Below are positions 1 through 5,160 of a stretch of DNA of 6,746 bases, piece by piece. The stretch is from Halococcaceae archaeon (GTDB taxonomy: Archaea > Halobacteriota > Halobacteria > Halobacteriales > Halalkalicoccaceae): assembly GCA_007128515.1 (NCBI GenBank), contig SKXI01000132.1:1-6746 (forward strand). Reading direction: 5' to 3'. Position numbers and translations under genes: made by a program. The notes under the pieces are model-generated. The model searched no databases, had not been told where the DNA came from, and worked only from the letters and a program-made list of their open reading frames with translations. Numbering within the stretch: position 1 is the first letter of the stretch; each line of letters opens with the position of its first letter.

Positions 1-102
1 GACGCCGACGGTGTCGGCTATCTCCTGGGCGGTCGTCTCCCTCGCTTCGAGCTGGAGCATGTGCAGAATACCCCGGTCGACCTCGTCGAGATCCCGTGCC
101 AT
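1..102 (-). CDS. Lrp/AsnC-family transcriptional regulator, N-terminal part (runs off the left edge)
   Basis: Only the first 34 codons are inside the window. The ATG at 102-100 opens a frame starting MARDLDEVDRGILHMLQLEA and continuing RETTAQEIADTVGV at the window edge. This is the opening of an Lrp/AsnC winged-helix domain: the 'D..D..IL..L..(E)AR' first helix followed by 'T..EIA..VGVS', the first helix of the helix-turn-helix. Family knowledge: these proteins bind DNA as oligomers, and most carry a C-terminal RAM ligand-binding domain for amino acids. Here the rest, including any RAM domain, is outside the window, so the effector cannot be inferred. The upstream region on this strand (about 120-165) is the most AT-rich patch in the window and probably holds the promoter. 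The family call is good; the regulated genes are unknown. Confidence 0.85.
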   Translation of the reverse strand, partial: MARDLDEVDRGILHMLQLEARETTAQEIADTVGV

Positions 103-120
103 ACCCTCGAGAGGGGCTCG

Positions 121-165
121 GAACGTATGTCGTTAACCCAAATAATCACAGTAAAGATATACGCG
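121..165 (-). promoter_or_regulatory. AT-rich putative promoter and operator region of the Lrp/AsnC gene
   Basis: Read on the minus strand, this patch contains TATATCTTTA, GATTATTTGG and GTTAACGACATACG before the regulator's ATG at 102. The TTAACG/CATACG elements lie about 25-32 bases upstream of the ATG, a suitable distance for a TATA box driving a leaderless or very short-leader transcript. GTTAAC (132-137) is a perfect palindrome. Lrp-family regulators often control themselves, so operator sites here are plausible, but that is inference. Confidence 0.4.
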
Positions 166-301
166 AGGACCCCGAAGCGGCAGGTGGCACGGGGCGGACC
201 GGGTCCCAACCATCCGTTTCCCCGTGTCACTCGATCGATCGGACGTCCCCCGTGGTGATCTCCGGGTGGTTCGGCGTTCCGGAGAGCGTGGTGTGAGCGT
301 C

Positions 302-313
302 CGGGTTATAAGT
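302..313 (+). promoter_or_regulatory. TATA box upstream of the hairpin-rich region
   Basis: The sequence GGGTTATAAGTAG is a strong archaeal TATA-box match in otherwise GC-rich DNA. A start site about 25 bases downstream would fall near 330-336, exactly where the first hairpin of the structured block begins. TTATAA is itself palindromic, so the element could also be read on the minus strand; direction is inferred from the adjacent structure. Confidence 0.45.
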
Positions 314-332
314 AGAGCTGTTGAACAATGCG

Positions 333-612
333 AAGTGGTAGCAACCACTCACCCCCGAGAACGCACGTCGGGGACGTGATCTCGATGGATGTGGGTGAGT
401 GCCGAGGGCCTCGGACATCACTCCGGATGGACGTGCCTCTCCATCCGGTCGGGTCCGTTCCTTCGAAGGGGTAGGATCGATCCCCGTCGTGGCGCACGGC
501 TCGGCCGTGCTCCGAACGGAGCTCCACGACGGGGAGCCGAATCGAGGTCCGTGAGCCGGTCGTCCACCCTACCGAACGATCCGGTGGGTGACCAACCGGG
601 GGTCGGGCGACC
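333..612 (+). ncRNA. Candidate structured non-coding RNA (unrecognised)
   Basis: This stretch is unusually dense in perfect complementary arms. Seen directly: AGTGGT/ACCACT (334-339 with 344-349). An extended hairpin with CACTCACCC/GGGTGAGTG (346-354 with 393-401), inner CGAGA/TCTCG (356-360 with 380-384) and CACGT/ACGTG (364-368 with 374-378). CCGAG/CTCGG (402-406 with 410-414). CCGGATGG/CCATCCGG (423-430 with 441-448). A 12-bp stem TCCCCGTCGTGG/CCACGACGGGGA (481-492 with 524-535) enclosing GCACGGC/GCCGTGC (494-500 with 504-510) and a small TCC/GGA hairpin, making a three-way junction. CACCC-T-ACCG/CGGTGGGTG (565-574 with 582-590). A TATA box sits just upstream. The first two stems compete for 346-349. 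I found neither the SRP RNA helix-8 signature nor the RNase P conserved cores. The ends and the strand are inferred; a GC-rich mobile remnant is an alternative. Confidence 0.3.
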
Positions 613-637
613 ACGCGGCGACACCCGTTTCGGGGCG

Positions 638-1117
638 TTACCGGTCGAACGTCAGGGCCTCCGGTTCGGACGAACAGCAGGAACAGCCCCCCTCGAATGT
701 CCCCTCATGGATCTCGTCGACGCGGACGGGCGTCTCGGCCAGCGCCGAGAGTTCGGCCGCGAGGTCCTCGATCGACTCGACCGGCGCGCCGAACTGGTGG
801 TGCTCGACCAGTATCAGGTCGCGTGCGACTCGCGTCCCGTCGTACTCGACCGTCCCCTCGGTGTAGAACCACCGGGTGCCGGGGCCGCCCTCGGGACAGC
901 CCTCGGCGTAGCCCTCGGTCAACGACGTCGCACTGTCGGCGTACTCGTCGAAGGAGGTGGCGTGACCGATGCGCTCGCGCGTGCTGAGCGTGATCGCGGT
1001 GTGCGAGAGCGACCGGACCCGGTCGACGAACAGCCCGCAGTGGAGCCTGATCGGGAGCGGGACCGGCTCCATCAGGTGGTCGTCGGGGTGACGGAGACAG
1101 CGCTGGAGGGAGACCAT
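638..1117 (-). CDS. Unrecognised haloarchaeal protein with C-terminal CxCC motif
   Basis: This is a 159-residue acidic protein; I do not recognise the family. The ATG at 1117-1115 is preferred over the in-frame GTG at 1129 because a TATA-like GTTAAGG lies about 26 bases upstream of the ATG, fitting a leaderless start; a later ATG (residue 16) is also possible. Visible features: no signal peptide or membrane segment, a region with TRWFYTEGTVEYDGTRVARD around 81-100 that looks like beta strands, a stretch VESIEDLAAELSALAE (about 113-128) likely to be a helix, and six cysteines at 7, 27, 74, 145, 147 and 148. The last three form GGCSCCSSE near the C-terminus, suggesting metal or thiol chemistry, which is inference. 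The stop is TAA at 640-638. The gene follows the O-methyltransferase on the same strand with a 59-base gap, so it could be its operon partner or be transcribed on its own. Confidence 0.65.
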   Translation of the reverse strand: MVSLQRCLRHPDDHLMEPVPLPIRLHCGLFVDRVRSLSHTAITLSTRERIGHATSFDEYADSATSLTEGYAEGCPEGGPGTRWFYTEGTVEYDGTRVARDLILVEHHQFGAPVESIEDLAAELSALAETPVRVDEIHEGTFEGGCSCCSSEPEALTFDR

Positions 1118-1139
1118 ACCTCGGAGCACGTCGAGACGG

Positions 1140-1149
1140 CCTTAACGGC
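1140..1149 (-). promoter_or_regulatory. TATA-like element before the CxCC protein gene
   Basis: Minus-strand GCCGTTAAGGC is centred about 27 bases upstream of the ATG at 1117, the expected spacing for a leaderless haloarchaeal transcript. It supports that ATG as the start and suggests the gene can be transcribed independently of the methyltransferase. Confidence 0.3.
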
Positions 1150-1162
1150 TCGCGGAGCGCGG

Positions 1163-1181
1163 GGTAACTCCCGGGGTTACC
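1163..1181 (-). terminator. Small hairpin overlapping the methyltransferase stop codon
   Basis: GGTAAC (1163-1168) and GTTACC (1176-1181) are perfect complements with a seven-base loop, and the stem includes the TAA stop of the O-methyltransferase gene (1179-1177). No oligo-T tract follows, so ordinary archaeal termination is doubtful; it may be an mRNA 3'-end or processing structure, or chance. Confidence 0.2.
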
Positions 1182-1839
1182 GGACGTGCGTCACCGCGAT
1201 TCCTTCCCCGATCGGCAGCACGCTCGTCTCGCAGTCCGGGTCCGATAGAACCCGTTCGAGATACGCCGCGATCCCACGTGCGGACTCCGTCGCCGCCGCC
1301 TCCTCGCCGCGGAGCAGGCGGTCGACGTCCCGGTAGTAGACGCTGTTCGCGACGAGCATGTTGTCCGCGATCACGACCGCCCCCGGTGCGAGCTTCTCCC
1401 GAACCGCGTCGAACGCCTCTCGGTACCGGTGTTTCTCGTTGTCGATCAGGACGGCGTCGAACGCCCCCTCGTACCGCTCGATCGTCTCGATCGCGTCCCC
1501 CAGTTCGTACCGGACCTCCGCGTCGAACCCGCCGCGATCCATGTACTCCCGTGCCATCGCCAGTTCGTCGGCGTCGACCTCCGTGAGGACGATCTCGTCC
1601 CCCTCCGAGAGCGCCCCCGCGAACCAGTACGCCGAGTAGCCGTAGCCCGAGCCGAACTCGAAGACTCGTTCCGCGCCGGTCAACCGGACGAGCAACCGGA
1701 GGAACCCGCCGACCTCGGGGCCGACGTGCGGGAAGCCCTCCCGCTCGGCGTAGTCGTCCATCTCGCTCAGCACCGCGTCTCCCTCCGGGCCGGCGGTTCT
1801 GAGGAAGCGCACCACGTCGTCCGCGAGCACGTCTGACAT
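1177..1839 (-). CDS. SAM-dependent O-methyltransferase, cation-dependent (catechol/caffeoyl-CoA type)
   Basis: This is a 220-residue protein of the O-methyltransferase family 3 (COG4122) type, which transfers a methyl group from S-adenosylmethionine to a hydroxyl of a small aromatic or similar acceptor using a divalent metal; it is cytosolic. Visible motifs: the SAM-binding glycine loop VFEFGSGYGYSAYWFAGAL at about 59-77; the acidic residue after strand 2 in LTEVDADEL (85-93); AFDAVLIDNEKHRY (127-140), the counterpart of the usual 'FIDADK..Y' with Asp133 retained; and GAVVIADNMLV (153-163), where Asp159-Asn160 complete the expected metal site (Asp133, Asp159, Asn160). Length is normal for the family. 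ATG at 1839 is the only sensible start. The amidohydrolase stop is 30 bases upstream on the same strand, so co-transcription is likely. The substrate cannot be told; tRNA or small-molecule acceptors both exist in this family. Confidence 0.88.
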   Translation of the reverse strand: MSDVLADDVVRFLRTAGPEGDAVLSEMDDYAEREGFPHVGPEVGGFLRLLVRLTGAERVFEFGSGYGYSAYWFAGALSEGDEIVLTEVDADELAMAREYMDRGGFDAEVRYELGDAIETIERYEGAFDAVLIDNEKHRYREAFDAVREKLAPGAVVIADNMLVANSVYYRDVDRLLRGEEAAATESARGIAAYLERVLSDPDCETSVLPIGEGIAVTHVR

Positions 1840-1869
1840 ACCGGGCGCACTCGCTCGATCGAGAAAACC

Positions 1870-3129
1870 CTACGGGGTCCCACCGGCCAGGCGGGCGAGC
1901 GTCCCGGCCAGGACGCGCGTCGCCCGCGCACAGTCCTCCCAGTCCGTCCACTCACGCGGGCTGTGCGAAACGCCGTCCCGAGAGGGCGCGAAGAGCATTC
2001 CCGTCTCGGTGACGCGGGCGACGTGCATCGCGTCGTGGGCCGCCCCCGAGTGCAGCTCCATGGTCGTGATCCCCGCTTCCTCGCCCGCCGCGCGCGCGGC
2101 GTCCCTGATCCGCGGCGACATCGGCGTCGGCTCCAGGTCGAACCCCCGATCGAGCGTCGTCTCGACGCCGCGTTCCCGTTCGATCCGGGCGAGGCTCCGT
2201 TCCGCACGCCCGACGATCGCGTCCATCGCGGCGGTCTCCACGTCCCGGACGTCGATGCTCAGCGCTACGGAACCCGGAACGACGTTCGTCGCGTTCGGGC
2301 TGACCTCGAGCGAGCCGACGGTGCCCACGGCGCTCTCGCTGTCGGCGGCGACCGTCTCGTTCGCCGCTCGCTCGACGTCGAGGACGAACTCGCTCGCGGC
2401 ACACAGCGCGTCGGTTCGATCGCCCATCGGCGTCGCCCCCGCGTGGTTCGCCTCGCCCTCGATCGAGACCGCACAGTGGGTGATCCCCGTGATGGCCGTC
2501 ACGACGCCGACCGGGATCCCCATCGTCTCCAGCCGGTCGTGCTGTTCGACGTGGAGTTCGACGAACGCCTCCCAGCCCGCCGCGTCGAGTCTGCCCTCGC
2601 CGCGGAAGCCGATCCCCTCGAGGGCGTCGACGAGACTGCGTCCGTCGCCGTCGGTGAGCGCGAGTGCCTCCTCCACGCTCCGTTCGCCGACCGCGACGGA
2701 GGAGCCGAGCAGCCCCGGCGCGAACAGCTGTCCCTCCTCCTCGGTGAAGCTCACGACCGCGATCGGTCGGTCGGGCGAGAGCCCCGCCTCCTGCATCGCC
2801 CGCACCGACTCCAGCGCCGCGTAGACGCCGAGCGGTCCGTCGAAGATCCCCCCTTCGGGGACGGAATCGAGGTGGCTGCCGGAGGCCACCGGTCTCTCGG
2901 TGTCGGAGACGCTCTCGGGCGTCCAGTGGCCGACGACGTTTCCGACCGCGTCGACTCTCACCTCCAGTCCCGCCTCCTCCATCCGGGAGACGAGCCGTTC
3001 TCGCGCCTGTCGGTTCGCCTCGCTTCCGGTGAGGTTCGTCCGGCCACGGCCCTCGACGTCCACCTCGCCGAACGCCGCGTTCGCCTCGATATCCCCACGC
3101 AACCGTTCCTCGTCGATCTGAAGTCGCAT
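1870..3129 (-). CDS. M20-family Zn-dependent amidohydrolase (hydantoinase/carbamoylase type)
   Basis: This 419-residue protein belongs to the Zn-dependent hydantoinase/carbamoylase branch of peptidase family M20 (relatives: N-carbamoyl-L-amino acid hydrolase, allantoate amidohydrolase, beta-ureidopropionase). These enzymes hydrolyse an N-carbamoyl or ureido group to ammonia, CO2 and an amino acid, acting in the cytosol as dimers. Visible: N-terminal TNLTGSEANRQAR (31-43); GSHLDSVPEGGIFDGPLGV (84-102) with His86 and bridging Asp97; FTEEEGQLF (128-136) with the catalytic and metal Glu pair; ELHVEQ (191-196) with His193; the lid-domain motif GEANHAGATPM (225-235) with His229; SGAAHDAMH (361-369); and the last metal ligand in GVSHSPREW (386-394), His389. 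All metal ligands are present, so it should be active. I chose ATG 3129 (MRLQIDEERL) over the 16-codon longer form because a TATA-like CCTTACC lies about 25 bases upstream and the extra N-terminus is not family-like. The substrate is not determinable. Confidence 0.88.
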   Translation of the reverse strand: MRLQIDEERLRGDIEANAAFGEVDVEGRGRTNLTGSEANRQARERLVSRMEEAGLEVRVDAVGNVVGHWTPESVSDTERPVASGSHLDSVPEGGIFDGPLGVYAALESVRAMQEAGLSPDRPIAVVSFTEEEGQLFAPGLLGSSVAVGERSVEEALALTDGDGRSLVDALEGIGFRGEGRLDAAGWEAFVELHVEQHDRLETMGIPVGVVTAITGITHCAVSIEGEANHAGATPMGDRTDALCAASEFVLDVERAANETVAADSESAVGTVGSLEVSPNATNVVPGSVALSIDVRDVETAAMDAIVGRAERSLARIERERGVETTLDRGFDLEPTPMSPRIRDAARAAGEEAGITTMELHSGAAHDAMHVARVTETGMLFAPSRDGVSHSPREWTDWEDCARATRVLAGTLARLAGGTP

Positions 3130-3208
3130 ATCCGCTCTCCGAAGCCCCGGGGTAAGGTCGTTGCGACACGGGCACAACGGGCAAGTCCTCTGACTGCCAA
3201 CGGAGGGT
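3130..3208. promoter_or_regulatory. Divergent intergenic region between amidohydrolase and DJ-1/PfpI genes
   Basis: This 79-base gap must hold both divergent promoters. On the minus strand, ACCTTACCCC (about 3150-3156) is a weak TATA-like match 24-26 bases before the amidohydrolase ATG. On the plus strand no convincing TATA box was seen, but GGAGG at 3202-3206 lies immediately before the ATG at 3209, a Shine-Dalgarno match with unusually short spacing. CGTTG/CAACG (3159-3163 with 3175-3179) is a short inverted repeat in mid-gap that could be an operator shared by both directions; this is speculative. Confidence 0.35.
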
Positions 3209-3760
3209 ATGCGAATCGGATTCGTCGTCTTCGAGGGGATGACCGCACTGGACTTCGTCGGCGCCTACGATCCGCTGACGAGACTCGGGACGATGGGGTT
3301 CCGGGAGGACGTCTCCTGGGAGATCTGCGGTCGGCGCGAGCGGGTGCGCGCGGGTGCCGGGGTCGAGATCGGTGTCGACGTCGTCTCCCGGCCGCTCGAC
3401 CGGTACGACCTGCTCGTCGTCCCCGGTGGGTTCGCCACCCGCGACCTGGTCGAGGACGAGGGCTTCCTCGGGTGGCTCGAGACCGCCGACGTCGACCTGC
3501 TCTCGTCCGTCTGCACCGGATCGCTCCTTCTCGGGGCGGCGGGCTTCCTGGCGGGACGACGGGCGACGACCCATCCGTCGGCCTACGACGACCTCGCGGA
3601 GTACTGCACCGTGGTGCGCGAGCGCGTCGTCGACGAGGGCGACCTGATCACCGCCGGCGGGGTGACCTCCGGACTCGACCTCGGCCTCGCGCTCGTCGAA
3701 CGGATCGACGGCGCGGAAACGAGGGAGACGGTCGCCGCGCAGATGGACTACCCGTACTGA
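3209..3760 (+). CDS. DJ-1/PfpI-family protein, isonitrile hydratase-like
   Basis: This 183-residue single-domain protein has the glutamine-amidotransferase-like DJ-1/PfpI fold. Visible: strand 1 and acidic loop MRIGFVVFEGMTALDFVGAY (1-20) with Asp15; LLVVPGGFATRDL (68-80); the nucleophile elbow SSVCTGSLLLGAAGFLAGR (99-117) with Cys102-Thr103; TTHPSAYDDL (120-129); and AGGVTSGLDLGLALVER (149-165). The Asp/Cys/Thr arrangement matches isonitrile hydratase (InhA; Asp17, Cys101 and Thr102 in the Pseudomonas enzyme, from memory), which adds water to isonitriles to give N-substituted formamides. The same elbow also occurs in ThiJ-like proteins and in the sensor half of GlxA/AraC-type regulators, but no DNA-binding domain follows here. 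It is slightly shorter than typical members but complete. It is divergent from the amidohydrolase and followed after 75 bases by the aminotransferase on the same strand. The family is secure; the exact substrate is inferred. Confidence 0.85.
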   Translation: MRIGFVVFEGMTALDFVGAYDPLTRLGTMGFREDVSWEICGRRERVRAGAGVEIGVDVVSRPLDRYDLLVVPGGFATRDLVEDEGFLGWLETADVDLLSSVCTGSLLLGAAGFLAGRRATTHPSAYDDLAEYCTVVRERVVDEGDLITAGGVTSGLDLGLALVERIDGAETRETVAAQMDYPY

Positions 3761-3779
3761 TACCGTCCTCCTGGACCGG

Positions 3780-3788
3780 ATTTATGTA
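3780..3788 (+). promoter_or_regulatory. TATA-like element upstream of the aminotransferase
   Basis: ATTTATGTA lies in the gap after the DJ-1/PfpI stop. A start site about 26-29 bases downstream falls near 3810-3813, which is after the in-frame GTG at 3803 but at or just before the out-of-frame ATG at 3813. This position is the main argument against 3803 as the translation start of the aminotransferase. Confidence 0.4.
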
Positions 3789-3812
3789 GACGGCCCGCGT
3801 CAGTGGCGAGCG

Positions 3813-3839
3813 ATGCACACGGGAGTCGATCGGTCGTGA
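3813..3839 (+). other. Possible 8-codon leader ORF coupled to the aminotransferase
   Basis: The ATG at 3813 opens a minimal frame MHTGVDRS whose TGA (3837-3839) overlaps the proposed GTG start of the aminotransferase (3836-3838) as GTGA. The predicted transcription start lies at about this ATG, so a leaderless leader peptide with translational coupling is conceivable. Alternatively the peptide is the true N-terminus disrupted by a one-base change, or it is chance. Nothing in the sequence decides between these. Confidence 0.2.
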
Positions 3840-5149
3840 GCGAGCAGGGACGGATCGAACGGGCGACGAGCGAACGGGTGGTCGAGCGCGCGCGAAACGT
3901 GATCCCGGGCGGGGCACAGACCGGGCTCAGGGCGCAGGCGCACGAGCCATCGCCGGTCGCCTTCGAGCGCGCCGGCGGGACGACCCTCGAGACCGTCGAG
4001 GGCACCCAGTTTACGGACTACCACCTCGCGTTCGGGCCGATCGTCCTCGGCCACGGTCACGAGGCGGTCGACACCGCGGCTCACGACGCGATCGACCGGG
4101 GCGTGCTCTTCGGCGCGGGGACCACCGAACTCGAGGTCGAGGTCGCGGAGCGACTCGCCGATCTGTTTCCCGGGATCGAGGCGTGCAAGTTCTGTAACAG
4201 TGGTACCGAAGCGACCTACCACGCGATCCGCCTCGCACGGGCACACACGGGGAGGGAGACGGTGATCAAGTTCGAGGGTTGTTACCACGGCTGGCACGAC
4301 TACGTCGACCAGAACGTCTACCCGCCAGCAGAGCACGCAGGGGAGCCCTACCCCGAGTCCGAGGGGATGCTCGGGGCGGCGCTCGACAGCACGCTCGTGC
4401 TCCCGTTCAACGACCCGGAGCGGCTGGCGGAAACCCTCGAAGCGCGCGACGACGTCGCTTGCGTGATCCTCGAACCGATCCCGCACTCGGTGGGCTGTCT
4501 CCTGCCCACCGAGGAGTTCCTCACGACGTTGCGTGAGGTCACGGCGGAGCAGGGTGTCCCCCTGATCTTCGACGAGGTGATCTCGGGAGTACGGCACTCG
4601 ATCCACGGCGCACAGGGGATCTTCGACGTGACGCCCGACCTCACCTGCCTCGCGAAGGCGATGGGCAACGGCTATCCGGTCGCAGCGGTCGGAGGTAGGG
4701 AGGAGATACTCGCGCAGGCCGGCGGCGACAACACCTCCGGAGTGGTGATCAGTGGCACCTACTCGGGCCACCCGATCGGGCTGGCGGCCACGCGAGAGAC
4801 GCTCCGGGTCGTCGAGGAGGAGGGCGTCACCGACCACCTCGTGGACCTGGGTGAGCGCTATCGTGACGGACTGCGCGACCTGCTCGCCGATCACCGGATC
4901 GAGGGCCGTGTCGTCGGCTACCGGTCGATCTTCGGCCCGCAGTTCGGCGTGACGGGCGAGCCGAGGAGCTACGACGACGTGCTCGGCCTCGACGAGGAGC
5001 GGTTCAAGCGGTACGCGGCGGGGATGCGCGAGCGCGGACAGTTCTTCACGCCGAACCCGTACAAGCGTCACCACCTCTCGGCGGCCCACGGCGACGACCA
5101 GCTGACCGAGTACCTCGACGCCGCGGACGAGGTGCTCGCGGGGCTCTGA
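3836..5149 (+). CDS. Class III PLP-dependent aminotransferase, glutamate-1-semialdehyde aminomutase-like
   Basis: This is a 437-residue protein from GTG 3836; the longer in-frame GTG at 3803 would give 448. The shorter form begins MSEQGRIERATSERVVERAR then NVIPGG, the normal opening of GSA-type enzymes, and GGAG at 3820-3823 is a possible ribosome site. Visible (numbering from 3836): FCNSGTEATYHAIRLARAHT (119-138) and FEGCYHGWHD (146-155), PLP-phosphate and ring contacts; ILEPIPHSVG (211-220); LIFDEVISGVR (243-253) with Asp246 binding the PLP ring nitrogen; CLAKAMGNGYPVAAVGG (271-287) with the Schiff-base Lys274; and GTYSGHPIGLAA (307-318). In true aminomutases (HemL) a 'FEAGF.S.AH' segment near the C-terminus carries a signature Glu; here the corresponding segment reads YKRHHLSAAH (409-418), so haem-precursor synthesis is unlikely and another amine or amino acid is the probable substrate. 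It is downstream of the DJ-1/PfpI gene and convergent with the toxin remnant. Confidence 0.88.
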   Translation: MSEQGRIERATSERVVERARNVIPGGAQTGLRAQAHEPSPVAFERAGGTTLETVEGTQFTDYHLAFGPIVLGHGHEAVDTAAHDAIDRGVLFGAGTTELEVEVAERLADLFPGIEACKFCNSGTEATYHAIRLARAHTGRETVIKFEGCYHGWHDYVDQNVYPPAEHAGEPYPESEGMLGAALDSTLVLPFNDPERLAETLEARDDVACVILEPIPHSVGCLLPTEEFLTTLREVTAEQGVPLIFDEVISGVRHSIHGAQGIFDVTPDLTCLAKAMGNGYPVAAVGGREEILAQAGGDNTSGVVISGTYSGHPIGLAATRETLRVVEEEGVTDHLVDLGERYRDGLRDLLADHRIEGRVVGYRSIFGPQFGVTGEPRSYDDVLGLDEERFKRYAAGMRERGQFFTPNPYKRHHLSAAHGDDQLTEYLDAADEVLAGL

Positions 5150-5160
5150 GGGGGTCCGCA

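Larger units (their letters stand above)
103..637. other. Long gene-free interval (about 535 bases)
   Basis: No frame on either strand here encodes a protein with haloarchaeal character. The open frames present are Arg/Pro/Ser-rich shadows and do not resemble known families. Besides the AT-rich promoter patch near the left end, the interval contains a perfect 7-bp inverted repeat TCTCCGG/CCGGAGA (259-265 and 279-285), a TATA box near 304-311, and the dense hairpin block described separately. Such a long non-coding stretch is unusual next to the tightly packed genes to its right. Confidence 0.7.

Noticed and set aside
333..612. SRP (7S) RNA or RNase P RNA as identity of the structured region
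   Set aside because: The conserved SRP helix-8 sequence around GGAAGGGAGCA and the RNase P core (GAGGAAAGTCC and ACAGAA) are absent on both strands.
306..614. 102-codon minus-strand open frame in the gene-free interval
   Set aside because: Not acidic, no domain, and its sequence is dominated by the inverted repeats, so the open frame is likely chance.
389..1336. 315-codon plus-strand open frame
   Set aside because: It crosses the hairpin region, then runs antisense to the CxCC protein and the methyltransferase; Arg-rich with no recognisable domain.
1142..1951. 269-codon minus-strand open frame
   Set aside because: Out-of-frame shadow of the O-methyltransferase, almost entirely Arg/Gly/Asp.
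1952..3574. 540-codon minus-strand open frame
   Set aside because: It overlaps the amidohydrolase out of frame and the DJ-1/PfpI gene antisense; low-complexity Arg/Gly composition and no motifs.
1963..3789. 608-codon plus-strand open frame
   Set aside because: It is antisense to the amidohydrolase and then out of frame over the DJ-1/PfpI gene; its Arg/Asp/Pro-rich translation is typical of shadow frames in GC-rich haloarchaeal DNA.
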